A stretch of DNA of 64,000 bases from contig OZ024785.1 of NCBI GenBank assembly GCA_964017065.1, positions 992,001-1,056,000 of the forward strand. Direction: 5' to 3'. A model generated the notes under the pieces. It saw nothing but the letters and a program-made list of their open reading frames with translations. It did no database searches and was not told the origin of the DNA. Positions 33,270 to 45,383 of the stretch are shown here, one piece after another (the first letter of the stretch is position 1; each line of letters starts with the position of its first letter). The DNA comes from Haliclona indistincta. Taxonomy: Eukaryota > Porifera > Demospongiae > Haplosclerida > Chalinidae. A program made the translations under genes and the position numbers.

Positions 33270-36200
33270 CTACCAGTAGCTACTGCCATTCAGTATCGGC
33301 CTTGGTGTGTCAGTCTTGCCCAGTACCTTTCGAAGGGTCAAGAATCTGCTCCTAAAATCATCCAGCGTGCAGTAACCTTCCTATCAATATTATAGAACAA
33401 AAAGCTTCAGTGATGGTACAGCAATTAATACCATGCACTTACCATGAGCATTCTACAACCTCCATTTCGATTAAAACTTGCCCGGGAATGCAGGAAGCGA
33501 CGATTGTTAATTACTATAGCTTCTCCCGGTTGCAGGCGATGAACAAGCTATAATTATGTATGCATTTGGCAATGGGAATTAAATGCTGTGAAGACATGGT
33601 AACTGATCATGCAGGAGTGGATTTAAGTGGGGAATAAGGCCTTTTAGGGACAAGCGCACCCTTCTAACCTAAGAGTTAAATATTTTAGTAATATCTTCCT
33701 TTCAGTGTATGCTACTTTATCAGCAGTGTAAACAGTAAAAGTGTTTTCAGCGGTTTCAAGATTTGGTTGAGTTGTGAAAGAGCCAAAATACTGAATTTTT
33801 ATGCCTCATGAATATTAACTTCATGAGTACTACTACCGTGGGGAGTACTACCCTACATAGGGAGGCACTACCGTGCCTCCCAATGAAGGGTTGAATGGGA
33901 AAACAAGATGGCGGCTACATACAATGTATTAGCGTTCAAACGATGATATTTCGCCTAGTGATGAATTGTATAAGGTAAAGTGGCCTAATATCGGTCACCG
34001 CCTATTTCCGGTCACTTTGCGGAAAATCCGTCGCCCTGGAAAGAAGAGGCTTTCACTCCACCAGCCAATATTCTGCCTTCGTTGCGCCAACATCTCACTA
34101 CCACAACAGCCAGACTGGGCTAACTGACTACCTTCCTGTTGGTATAATCAGCGCCACTCTGAACCTTTGTATGCTTGACAAAGCTCTGAAGTAAAAAAGA
34201 GAAACTTTGCCTTATGAATTTTAATTCTTAAAAGAAGGTGTAAATCATTAGTAAACTAAGCTTAAATTAAAGACTGAACATTAATGAACATGCAGACATA
34301 GTAGTGTCCTGCTATCTTAAGCGATTTCGAGCTGGCAGATGCCTGTATCACGGTAGTTGGAGCTCATTTTAAGCTCTGCTTGGGCGGTGACATTGAAAAA
34401 TAGCTTTTACAAATTTATCTACTGCGAAAACAGATAAAATCTTGCAGACAGCTTTAAAAGCGGCAGGAGACGACCAAAGCTAGCTGATCGTAGCGCGGCA
34501 CACAGTTTTGGAAATCTCTACAGCACTTTGCATTTAGATCAACTATAGCTGTACCAAGAATCCGTACCATAAACATCTGCTAAATGCAATCATTATACAA
34601 ACGTACTGCTTACTGAGATTAATAGAATGTTATAAGATGCTGAACACATCTATTTCTAGCAAAACCAGCTCGTCGCTAGCATAGAAAGTCGTTTTTCAAG
34701 GTGACCAGAATTACCCAATTTAACCCCGATTTTCGCTGTTTATGGTCACTAGTTTTATTAATTCTTGCTGCCAAGAAGCATCGAATCTTCAACGCCAACT
34801 TTCTCCTGCTGAAAGAGTATACCCAGTAGCATCAGTGACTGCAGTGCAAGAGCTCGCGGCTCGTTCGTCTTGGCGCTCTGTGCGTGCAAACATGAACGAG
34901 CCAAACAGTGACCGGATATAGGCCATGTTACCTTACGCCAAAAGATACCTAAATCTGCTCTCTGTCGTTGCCTCATCCTACAGTAGCAAGGAGATCGCTC
35001 GAAATTGTTACTAAAGTGACGAATCTGGAAACGGTGAAAATCGAGTTTCGTCATCTTCGTTTTCTTTCTTCAGCGCGCCTAGCGCCTTTACACGAGCAAT
35101 GCCGAGACCAAAACACCCACGAACAGTCGTGAAATTCTCCTGGCAGGTGCCTTTTGAACTTTGTTTTTAGCGAAACGGCGATATAAATTCAGCGATTTCT
35201 CGATCGTGATCCATTGTCAGCTAAGCGTATTAAAAAATACGCACGTGACCAAGAAGTGGTTAGCGCACGTGACCAAACACTAGCTTGCACTAGCCGTATG
35301 GATCACGGAGAACGCATATTTGTCTGGAGCCTTCGAAGAACGGTAAGCTCGTAATAGGATCACCATTCTGCGCTTGCCAGATAATTACAACTGCCGTACA
35401 GCTCTAGCAAGCGTGGGCGGGGCTCGTATCCACTGCATGCATGCATGCGTAGGCGAGCTGATATAACTAGCTACAAGCACTGGCTGCAAGTTTAAAATAC
35501 TATTGTTAATAATAAAAAAGCCATCAGCAACAGAAAAGCTAAAGCAATGGTGGAAACAAAGACAGCTCAGTATGTGCATGATATTGAACTGCACTTCACT
35601 GAAAAGAAAAAGGACACAAACAAGAAAATTAAAAAGATTTCTATCGAAATCAAAAGGATGTAGGGTTGTGAAATCTACCACTGGTCCACAATGTAAACTA
35701 ACAAGGAACAAGCATGGAATGGTAACACGATTGACTTGCTAACAGACCATAGATCCCTACATCAGTGGCTGTCACAAGCTGAATGCATGTTAGGTGTCAG
35801 TCAACAACAATTAAACCACGGCAGCCACTGATGTAGGGATCTATGGTCTGTTAGCAAGTCATTCGTGTTACCATTCCATGCTTGTTCCTTGTTAGTTTAC
35901 ATTGTGAACCAGTGGTAGATTTCACAACCCTAAATCCTTTTGATTTCGATAGAAATCTTTTTATTTTCTTTAGCTTTAAGGTTCCCCTCATAGTGACATT
36001 TCTAAATCCGCTCCTGCTGTACGTTAGAGATACCTTCTGTGAAGAGTCATCAAAAATCTTGGCTAGTGTAGTAAAAGCATCATAAAAGTCTTCTATCTTG
36101 TCTTCCTGTTGTTAACACAGGAATACATGCTGCAGCAATAAAATTTTATTAACCTTTACTCGTATGGTGCCAAGAAGTTGAGGATGCCAGTTGACTGCAA

Positions 36201-36732
36201 CAATCTAATTAATATTAAAGTAGAACCTAGCTTGTTCAACACAGACAGTTGGACACACCTCATTTTGTTCATCCAATGTTATAATTTTCTTACCATAGAC
36301 ATAATCCACATTTCGATCTCTGCATGCATATTATGCAGCATGGTCATTATGAGGTATTCGTATGTAATTAAATGTATGCATTAGGTATAGCTAGTATTTA
36401 AATTATTTACTTGGAATAGTGAAGTCTCTTGATAGGTACAGTTACTCTTGTGAGAATATCAAACTGCTTGGGATGGGTTTTCCTCAGCTCCTCTAGTATA
36501 GGATAGGTGTCCAACAATATACTCTCCCCTCCTTCCACACACTCGTCAAACCTGCGTCACAATCATACACATAAACTGCATGCATGCACATGCCAATTCT
36601 TACTTGATTGCATGTAGAAATAACAGACCAGGTGTGTTTTCATAAAATCCTTGGTCCATGTGTAGCAAGAGGGCATTGCTAGTGTCAGCCTCATTATTAG
36701 GTTTGTCTGATGCTTCTACTTTGATTAATATC

Positions 36733-36777
<45 letters not shown>

Positions 36778-38119
36778 TGACAATAATAACTCATACTTAT
36801 AGTATACCTTTCCATCTATGGTTCCTTGTATCAGGCCTACTCGTTGGATGAGCTGCATATAGAAGTGTATGACTCCCAACATGCATGCACATACATGGAA
36901 CAGCTATTATGCAAATAATATAAATATAAGAGGTTAGAATGATGCCATCTAGTTTAAAAGTCAGCAATGTGATGCACAAGGCAAAATGCTAGGTCATAGA
37001 AATAGACAGCAGCAGGAAACTGACTGCATGACACTGTAGTTACCAGCAAGTAAGCTATCTACCAACATAGACTAATTATGACAATTTTGTAATAATAATT
37101 TTCCCGGTCTTTGCTTGCATGTTATTGTAATTAAATTGCTGACGTTGAGCCTTCGATCTTATAATATACCACATGCAGTTACAACATGAATTAACAAAAT
37201 AAATTTTGTCACTAGCCTCAGATGGACATGATATTGGCTTAGTTGAATTGCTCACCTTTGTTAACTCATCAGTCTTTACAGGTACGTTTTTGACCAGCGA
37301 GGCTCCGTAGTGGTTCAAGTGTAGTAACCACCTTCATTGTGCATATATTATAGCTGATATGTTGCGCAACTACAGTGACTTACTGATATAGGCCGTCATC
37401 AGACATCATAACATCATCATAACCGAACTTGGACAGTGCTTCCTGCATTAAAAACATAATAAATTTTACTATACCGTAATAATTTGTTATAGTTACTGCA
37501 AGTAGTGGTTTGGTGTTGTGATCTGATTTTGAGTTAGAGTAGTCATTTTCTTTGAGCCAGTCTAGAGAGAAGGATCCACTGTGCGCTGTATTTCCTGACA
37601 CACTCCACTGCACATCCACCTGGTCCCCTATATTTTTATTATAGTTACATGTACATGATACACCATTATACGTGAATAATGTATAATGGTGCCGCACAAT
37701 AATTATAGCTAATTGGCGATATATGCGTGCGTGTCAATTCAGTAGCAGTTATAGCTCTTATGCATGTAGACAGCTATAGATAATCAAGTTGACCAGAGTA
37801 CAATAAGGAGCATGCATGCACCTTTGATGTCAACCCTCTCCAATTTGAGATCCTTTGTAAGAAGTCTTGGATCAACAATTGTCTGTCCGGTACTGGCTGA
37901 GGTACAGATAGGACAGCGACAGTTGTGCCTGAGCCACACTCCATGAAACCTTCTCTCTTGCTCTCCCTCGCACTTTATTGCCAGCTTCCTTTTGTCCTCG
38001 CTAACTGCCACCCGTACATTCTGCTGCAGCCGAATTGCTGAACTAGTCGCCAGTTGTCTGCTTGTCCACGTTTTTATGCACCGCCTAGCAGATATCGTGG
38101 TAACCCAATTGTACGCCAT
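33270..38119 (-). CDS. Gamma-butyrobetaine / trimethyllysine dioxygenase family protein
   Basis: About twelve exons on the minus strand. Exon 1 (38,119-37,822) starts MAYNWVTTISARR and has the Cys-rich zinc-binding region (WLRHNCRCPIC). Then come 37,627-37,497 (DQVDVQWS...SLDWLKEN), 37,442-37,384, 37,331-37,256 (HLNHYGASLVKNVPVKTDEL), 36,852-36,808 (RVGLIQGTIDGK), about 36,710-36,604 (LLLHMDQGFYENTPGLLFLH), 36,552-36,418 (ECVEGGESILLDTYPILEEL), short exons near 36,320-36,160, one near 36,110-36,035 (EDFYDAFTTLAKIF), about 33,540-33,435 (LQPGEAIVINNRRFLHSRAS) and the last (EGYCTLDDFRSRF, stop 33,270). HMD and the later LHSR histidine match the Fe(II)/2-oxoglutarate ligands of BBOX1/TMLHE enzymes of carnitine synthesis. 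I could not settle every splice phase (notably at 36,808/36,710) nor choose between BBOX and TMLHE. E4 sits in the intron at 33.5-36.0 kb. Confidence 0.78.
33860..35970 (+). mobile_element. Fold-back element E4, with a nested insertion
   Basis: Left palindrome (loop orientation reversed relative to E1) and AAGATGGCGGC at 33,905-33,915. The interior resumes after a nested 961-bp element. It then has a very short TTTC tract, CACGTGACC repeats, GTGGGCGGGGCTCGTATCC, and the hairpin arms 35,623-35,770 and 35,823-35,970. The arms are near-perfect with a few mismatches (for example GGTCCACAATG against GGTTCACAATG). It lies within an intron of the dioxygenase gene, antisense to it. Confidence 0.75.
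33973..34933. mobile_element. Nested TA-flanked DNA element, 961 bp
   Basis: Imperfect inverted ends: AGGTAAAGTGGCCTAATATC plus GGTCAC on the left, and AGGTAACATGGCCTATATCC plus GGTCAC on the complementary right. TA flanks lie at 33,971-33,972 and 34,934-34,935. E1 shows the uninterrupted target (GAATTGTATACGTC). No transposase frame is evident, so it is a probable non-autonomous Tc1/mariner-type element. Confidence 0.7.
36734..36776. repeat. (ATA)n microsatellite
   Basis: Fourteen uninterrupted AAT/ATA units inside a small intron of the dioxygenase gene, 30 bases from a splice donor (minus strand). Confidence 0.95.
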
Positions 38120-38782
38120 AATGCAGTGGTGCAACGGCAGTTTCAATCGTGACGGGGCCGCGTCGTCAGTCGTATATATAGCCGAGAAGACTGTAAGTTG
38201 CAAGTCACACTGAGTTTTGCCGCTTGCCGTGCTGACGCAATCGGTAATGAACTGTGCACACTGCTTGGCATGCATGCAAATAAAACACGTGACATGCGTG
38301 TAATTGCATGTGTTTTGTGCCTTTAGTTTTTTGCGTATCACAGACACCCTTCCTTGACAATAGTATTTTTGCCTAAACTTAATAGAAATGCAGCATGCAT
38401 TCATTCCGGCACTTCTTCAAGAAGTTGAATGAACCGTGCATGCATGCTGCAAAGTAACGTGAATGTCTCACTTTATTTTGCACGTGATCATAAGTTAAGG
38501 CTTCAAAATTCATAAAAATTGGACTAAGAAAATTAAGTGTTATAATAGCAGATATGTATTATCGTTATAGGTGAATATTAGCCTGGCCTGGTTAAAATTG
38601 AATTTACATGACATGCCAAGTTCCTATCTAATAGCTACATACAAGCATTATGTGTATGTACAACATGTACATGTATTGGCCGGAATACATTGAAGTATGT
38701 GCATGCAGCTGGTGCATAAACTAAATTACACTGGAAAAAAGTTCAGTGCATTCCCTGATTCGTTGATACAGTATAATTTTTC

Positions 38783-38902
38783 AGGAAACTTCACATTTAC
38801 TGTGCAGGGCAGTGGTATCAGTAGTATAGATCCAAATTTCCTAAAATGCAGGAGATTTGAATCTATACTATATCACCCTGCACAGTAAATGTGAAGTTTC
38901 CT
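38783..38902. mobile_element. 120-bp palindromic MITE
   Basis: AGGAAACTTCACATTTACTG at the left is mirrored by CAGTAAATGTGAAGTTTCCT at the right. Pairing continues with mismatches through GCAGGG and TATAGATCCAAAT, so almost the entire unit folds. It lies upstream of the dioxygenase gene. Confidence 0.75.
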
Positions 38903-39669
38903 AACAAATTTCCTGTCTTAAGTTAGTTGGTTACATGGTGTTGCTGCCAACTATGCCTGTTTGCAACTTGCACATGCAGGTACTCATGCAGGTACTCATG
39001 CAGGTACTTAATATTAATAATAATGACCAATTTTATGCAAGCACTGACTTGCATCGGCGTATGGCCGGAAACTTGAGCAGGAAACGGAAACTCACGGTTG
39101 CGGATGGAAACGGAAACAAATCAAGTCAGTGCGCTAAAGAACCTTTTCGTAGTGAACTCGAGTTCTGGTCTTGTTTCACTAAGATTTGTGACCAAATCAG
39201 TATACACGTGTACAGGAGTTCATGATGAGCGTTGTCGCCGTTTACCTTAGGCAACGTCGCTGTCAACCAGGCAGGTATCCGTTTGGCCACGCCCACTCGA
39301 CTACCAGCGAGGTGATAGCTGGAACCTTGAGCTACTCAGGAGCAAATTAAACATACCGATGGTGTGTTATTGTGTCAGGCCACCCATTCTAGCCGAACGT
39401 ATTTTGACTATTGTGCTTCCTTGGCCTTATATGCTGCAATTAAAACTTTGTTTAGGGATTTTCCTTTCTCTTGTGCACATGAAAGGGTCATTATGGGCTT
39501 CTTATACAATGTCACATGCAACACCGCCATGCATTCATGCATAAGTACGAATGCATGCAAAACGTCGGTATAACTTTACTGAATTATGAATTATAATTAA
39601 AACTACGATCTTTAAAACCTGTACAGAAAGTGCTGTTCTGCATACATTAGCTATAGCTAGACAATTATA
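38903..39669. other. Intergenic region between dioxygenase and GATM genes
   Basis: Holds three direct copies of CATGCAGGTACT (38,973-39,008) and two GGAAACGGAAAC motifs (39,079-39,093 and 39,105-39,119). It contains small open frames, none of which I can support as genes. From about 39,545 it is the 3' flank of GATM. Confidence 0.5.
39079..39119 (+). promoter_or_regulatory. Pair of ISRE/IRF-like motifs
   Basis: AGGAAACGGAAACTC and TGGAAACGGAAACAA match the known interferon-response/IRF consensus (GAAANNGAAA) and are spaced 26 bases apart. They lie about 960 bases upstream of the dioxygenase start codon and 550 bases beyond the GATM stop. Function is inference. Confidence 0.35.
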
Positions 39670-42600
39670 TTAGAAGTATGACTCCAGTGTTCCTCGACGT
39701 CGCACATCACAAGTCCAGCAGTGAAACCCACCACCGAATGAATTAGCGTTGCGAATTGATATCTGCAATAAGTTGAAAAAAACATTAAACTATTACGTAA
39801 CAGCCGTAATGTATATGGCTTTTTGTGTGCATCAGAATTATAAATCATGCAGTAAAATTATTCTTCTACAGCTGACATTAATTTATTTTCAAGCTTGAAA
39901 GCTTCCTTGTAAGCTGGTTATAAATTATATGTTCTCAGTATAATTGTATGAAACAAGTTAAGTCCTTCGCATGCATGCTGGGCCCGAGCTTCGATTCTTT
40001 TTTATGTTTGTAAGCAAGTTATAATTATGATGCCATGTGATTGTATAGAACGATTACAATAGTGAATCTTATAGCCATTTACGGCTTGCGGCTAAACCTC
40101 AATGACTAATTGTATGGCGACATCACTACTTTTCAACCTACATACATGAAATGGAAGAAACCAATAAAAGAATTGCTGTATGCACTGCACAGTACGTGCT
40201 CCAGTTTACTCATTGCTGTGATAAAAACTATATATTATAGCTGCATGCATGCATGGTCTGACAGCACAACGGTTGCTGCCCAATTGTAATGGTCAAAACA
40301 CGTACATGTGGAGTTGACCACATATGCACAAATCAGCTGGGCATGACTTAGCATAACTGCACAGTACAATTGCTTCTCCTATTGCCTCCTTGAAAGAGAA
40401 GAATACCGCAAGAGCAGAGAAAACTAGATAAAAGATAATGTAGAACAATAGAGCAAAGGAAATAAAGCATTGTGAGTGTGATACTGTAGAATAGTCCAGA
40501 TTGGCATGAACAGCCATCAATGTAAGCAAATCATGCCATAACTCATGCATGAGCAGAGTTATAATAACCAAAATTATTTACTATTCATATCAATTTTAGC
40601 TTGTGTTGCTTGTTTCAGTGCTTAGATTTCAGCAAGCAATGAGAAATTCTGCTGTCAGACAGACAACATACAGCAACCGACCTGAGGCATAATTAAAATT
40701 AAAACAAGCTAGCTGCTCTGTTTGTGATTTTCTTCTTGTGACTATTACAGCCCCTTGGTTAATTGCGGACACATAAAATATAACACATAGACCCAGTTGA
40801 AATTAAAGGAGATAGTAGCACTGAACAAAGGTGCAATGTGTCAACAGGACATACAAGCACAATGCATATAAAATTAATTCTGATACCTTTATACATTCAA
40901 TTCCCAGCTTTTCAAACATTTTCTGTATTGGAATCTCTTCCTTCTCCACTAAAACACGTTTTTCATCAATCATCAAAACGTTCATTGACAACCAATTTGA
41001 AGACATCCAAAGAGGATGCTCTTTTGATTCAGTAAGAATCGGTCGAGGTGGTGTGATTATTTTCCATCCAGCCTTATGAAACATATCCAGTTCATTACAT
41101 GGTCGCTCTGGATTAGAGATCACTAGACCTGGACCAATGATGTTGAAAGTGGCATCAATATGCATGGCACTTGGATCATTGAATGATAAGGTGTGGACAC
41201 GATACTCATCTCCAAGGTGACGTCTCATCCACTCAATTCCTAAGTGATTGGTGACCTATACATAAATATATAAATTTAAGCTTTCAACATTATAGCTACA
41301 CAATTATTGATCTGGCACATGATCCTTTTGTACAATTAATCTAACATAATTATTTAGAGTACGGTATAGTCTAGTCATATTGACCAATGAGATTGACTAC
41401 AGCTTGGAATCTAATAGCTTCAGTATCCAAACCGCGCACCGTATCCAAGCCGCGCGAGCCAACTTGAGTCAGTACAGGAAAAGGATTCATTCTCCTCTCA
41501 ATAATGAAGCACCAAAGGTGCAGATGCCTCGGTGGAATGCAACCATTTCACATACACAGCAACAAACTGCAGCTGTTGTACCTTTTTGTACAGCAATCAC
41601 AATCATGCACAATGCAGTATAATAGTTAAGCAATCAGAAGCCAATCAGTGCTGACCACTAATTCAACTGGGCGTGTCTATGAAGTTCAATTCGAGTGCAG
41701 AGCACGGCACAGCACATACATGAGCGAGATAGCGTTCTACGCTGCTATCCTGTGACTTATCAGTTTCTAGGCAGTCAACTGTGGATAGTTTTGTCTACGG
41801 AGAACTCTACTCGCTAATAACGACATCCTGTTACAATTTCCGTATACTAAATTAACTTGTGTCCGTATACTTCCCTTAGTTAATGTATTAGTTCTATTGG
41901 GAGATGAACTTCTAGCAGTCATCCTGGCTGACGTGAACACAAATTTATATTTGCCTACCCCAGAGAGCAAACTTCAGCTCATTGGCTACTGATTGGTATA
42001 AAAAGTGTTGCAGAAAGGCAGCGAGAAAGCGTTCCAAAACGGGGTTGAAAGTCGCGACCGTCGCTCAATTGCAATTGTATTGGCGAGGTCTAAAAACATG
42101 GTTTTTTCAAATTTTGAACGACTGTCGCTTGAAAAGCTTTAAACTTTTTCTATTTGCCGGCCCCAGGTTTGATAGAGTGCCTTTTTAGGTATCGAATGGT
42201 GTGGTCGAAATTTATACTGGGACATGGGAACACGTTCCCTTTTGGGGGTAAAGTTGGGTTATCTTCAAGTTCTTCCTCGTTGTACAAACAGTATCAACAG
42301 CTGCTTTTGTAAGTTCAAATTCAAATTTACGCAATGGCTAACACTGTCTATGGTGTCTCTCTAGGTGCTCATAAGCCCTTTGTTGACGACGAGATGGATT
42401 CTAGAAGTCACCGCGGGGCTTGCCGATCAGTGTCGCCGCCTCATGCCGACCGAGATCGTCCCGCTGGCGTCTCTGTCAACATCGTGCTATTTCAGCAGGA
42501 CACTGGAGCGATGGAGAGCAACGTCTTCTTGTGCCCGACTGTGAACCAATATAGACGGCATCATTACAAAGCTATACCAGCTACCTGGAGCTTCTGGCAT

Positions 42601-45383
42601 ACCGTGCTCTATCTGTACCACCGAATGATAGCTATGGCATTGACACGTCTTTTGCGAGCGATTGGAGCTTACAGAGAGCATACTGTATAAAGGGCAAGTT
42701 TACTAGTATTGGTGTGTATAAAGGAATAGTGTTGGCTTGTGCTTCAGACAGAGCACTAAGCTGCTGACTCAATAGCTGGCTGCATACATTGTTGACCACA
42801 CCTCTCTCTCTTTCTTTGTTTCTCGCAACAGTCTCAAACCAAGTGTAAGCCCTTGTCTGGACACAAGTAGCAAAGTAAATGACCTCTTGATCATCCAGTA
42901 GCAATGTTGATTTTACCTTTTTCTCTCGGCAAGGCTTTAAGTTCAAGAAATGCATCCAGAGACGACTACGATTGAACTCTCTAAACTTTTGCTCTTGAAA
43001 AGACTTGAATACATGCTAGTATTGTTCTATCTATGCAGTGATAGTCAAGTATGATTGAACAGTTTAAAACAGTACAATAAGATAAGACAATACAAACAGG
43101 CGACAGATCTGTGAGGGGGAAAACACCAGTCACACACACTGTTTATGAGAATCTTATTAAACATACTGTTTAGCAGAATGAGTGATGTCTCTATCCAGCA
43201 GGACTCTCTATCCACTATCCAGCAGGACTCCTCTTTACAATAGCCCTCCCGGGACGAGATGCAACAACAATTGCTCTGCCAAAAGACACCATAGACTTTA
43301 TATTAAACTATCACACATCACTACTAGCAGCATTGCTGCAGCTATACATGAGTATCTGAAGCCCATACCTGTACCGTAGGCTAAATTTCGTGGGTGCTAT
43401 AGTGTGTACTACCGTGCTAACCTTCCATATTCTTGTTTGGAACAGTCGCTCGGTTTCATACGGTCGTACCACCCGCTACAGTACTGAAACCAAGCTCTGA
43501 TGTATAGGCGACGGAGCTGACGGTGGTCCTGGGTATAGATTAGCTGCTCAGACCGCCTTATAATCCGTCAGCTGCCTCAGGAGAAGAGTAGTTCTGGCTA
43601 GCTGTAGTCCTCGTGCTCGCCGCCATTTCTTGTTACTATGGAAATCCCGCGCTCGTCAGTGCTTTATCGTGATACGCAGTGCAATTATTCGTAAAACACG
43701 CGTGAACTGAATTCCGCGTCATGTCCTCCTTTTCTGGTGATGAGATCATCAGCAACTAGTACTGTAGCTCAAGCTCGAGCTGTAGGCCTTCGAGAGAATT
43801 TCGCTGGACCTACAAAGCTGTTTTGTAGTACAAACGAACTCACTAGCTGTAAGGCAGTCAGCTGTAAACTGTTTTGTCTTTAGAGGAGTCCAGATAGCCG
43901 GGAACAGCCATCGAGGTAAGCATCTCATGCCATAACTCACGAACGGAGCTTTAGAAACAAAAATTTATCAATACAGTTCCGAGCAAATAGCGATTTCTAC
44001 CTGTGTTGCTGATATCAGCGCTTAGTTCTTAGCGTCCGATGCGCTATGCCGGCAACGGACAGACACACACACAACACGACTACTGTATGCCTCGTGGCTC
44101 CGCCCACCGAGGCATAACAAACAGACCAAAGCGACGACTAGTTGACACGTACTACTGTATAGCGCAGATAGACCGCGAGTGGATGCCGAAGTAGAAATGT
44201 TGCTCGCTTTCGATCGTTTACGCAACTGAGCTTCTGTGTGGCCCAGTTTAATGCTAGAGGCGCTTGACTTACCATTCGATTTACTTTAACGTTGTGTAAG
44301 AGTACCGTGCTGCTGAGTGTTGTTCGCCATCGAAGATAGCTCGTTGTTCAGAGCCGGCATGCATTTAAAAAACAATTTTAGCACGGAGTCCGCTTACAAA
44401 CCACAATCGCCATTTCTTTGTTTGCAAAATCCGTCGTGCGAGTGTTGCTTACATTGTAACTACTCATGGCTATACTCTAAGATATTTAGACGCCTTGGCC
44501 AATGGGATCTACGCGGTTTAGAAACCTCAGCCGGGTTATGTAACGACCTCGCTACGATCGGTCGTCACGACAAACTCGCTTCGGTTTCTAAACAGCGTAG
44601 ATCCCATGGCCTCGGCGTCTAACTTATATATACCTGGCTTCGCTGTGCAAAAATGTCTTTTCCTGCTCGAATAAAGTCGGCTGCATCAAAGCACGGCTCA
44701 AACTCTGTTGTGACAAACTTCCCTTGAGCAGCCAGCTTGTGACGATCCTCTATTGATCTCATTGGGTATTCCATATCGTACAAATCATCACTCATTTGAG
44801 GTTTAGGCGCAGTCGTCCACTTGGCCCCTCGACGAAAGTAATCTTTGATGATTTCTCGATAAGCACGATATTCAAAGAAACGAGATCTCCAAGCCATGGG
44901 AGCCTCAATAATCTCTTCTCCTACAACCATTAAGATATCACGTGGCATGGCAGCGTACATTCCTGTAGATGTGAAATCAGGAGTGGTGTATTCTTTCCCA
45001 AAATCAACCTTTTCAGGTCGTCGAACAGTCACACCCTCGTGTTCTAGTATTCGACACAGCTCCTCAATTTCCTCGCTTGCCTTGCGTACAGACTCGGCAG
45101 GGTAGGGTTTTCGTTGGTTGTCCTTGTGAAAATCCCAATGTTTCTTGGAAGCACTAGCTTTCACCTCGACCGAGAAAGGTGGAACGTGTGCCAAATCTGG
45201 ATGACCTACGATAACTTCTTCAAGAGGATCCCATTCGTTGTAGGCACAAACTGGTGATTTTAACTTCAATGAAGGATCATCAGTGGCGGGCACCGCATCA
45301 ATTTCCGTCGGCACGCTGCTGCTCATCAGCCGGCTGGCGGAGACTCGTCCTAGGCCGGTTGCCCGCAGAGCCTGTACAAACAT
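39670..45383 (-). CDS. GATM: Glycine amidinotransferase (AGAT), mitochondrial
   Basis: Three exons: 45,383-44,634, 41,255-40,887 and 39,762-39,670. All are in phase and give 403 residues (human AGAT has 423). The start [19 protein letters not shown] is basic and fits a mitochondrial presequence. Signature blocks are [64 protein letters not shown] and [20 protein letters not shown]. The Asp, His and Cys corresponding to the human catalytic triad (Asp254, His303, Cys407) are all present. The enzyme transfers the amidino group of arginine to glycine, giving guanidinoacetate for creatine synthesis. Intron 1 (3.4 kb) is unusually long for this region and full of MITE relics. The gene looks fully functional. 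Confidence 0.95.
40310..40695. mobile_element. MITE relic in GATM intron 2
   Basis: Shares AACAGCCATC...GTAAGC.AATCATGCCATAACTCA, TATCAATT, TGTTGCT..TTTCAGTGCTTAG and a CTGAGGCATAA end with the copies at 43,740-44,117 and 50,733-51,311. The terminal hairpins are degraded. Confidence 0.5.
41488..41765. mobile_element. MITE relic in GATM intron 1 (left half)
   Basis: Begins GCACCAAAGGTGCAGATGCC TCGGTGGAATGC and continues AACCATTTCACAT, CAATCAGAAGCC, AACTGGGCGTG, as in the left half of the complete copy at 50,733. The right half is missing. Confidence 0.55.
42334..42990. other. Unidentified open frames in GATM intron 1
   Basis: A plus-strand frame of 118 codons (42,334-42,690, [16 protein letters not shown]...) overlaps the end of a minus-strand frame (42,990-42,632) that reads [48 protein letters not shown]-like. 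The minus frame has a protein-like composition and could be a transposase fragment. I recognise neither and do not claim either as a gene. Confidence 0.2.
43740..44117. mobile_element. MITE relic in GATM intron 1 (right half)
   Basis: Matches the right half of the 50,733 copy: GAACAGCCATCGAGGTAAGC, TTTATCAATACAGTTCCGAG, ATCAGCGCTTAGT, and the terminal hairpin GCCTCGTGGCTCCGCCCACC GAGGC at 44,094-44,117. Confidence 0.6.
44486..44622. mobile_element. 137-bp inverted-repeat MITE beside the GATM exon 1 donor
   Basis: TTAGACGCCTTGGCCAATGG GATCTACGCGGTTTAGAAACC at the left is mirrored at the right (GGTTTCTAAAC.GCGTAGATC CCATGGCCTCGGCGTCTAA). It ends 11 bases from the exon 1 splice donor at 44,634, leaving the donor intact. 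Confidence 0.75.

Noticed and set aside
37784..38404. 206-codon reading of the dioxygenase first exon starting MNACCISIKF
   Set aside because: The upstream part is low-complexity 5' sequence. Protein similarity starts after MAYNWV (38,119), and that shorter start was chosen.
44317..44622. 101-codon plus-strand frame in GATM intron 1
   Set aside because: It runs through the 137-bp inverted-repeat MITE and has no recognisable domain.
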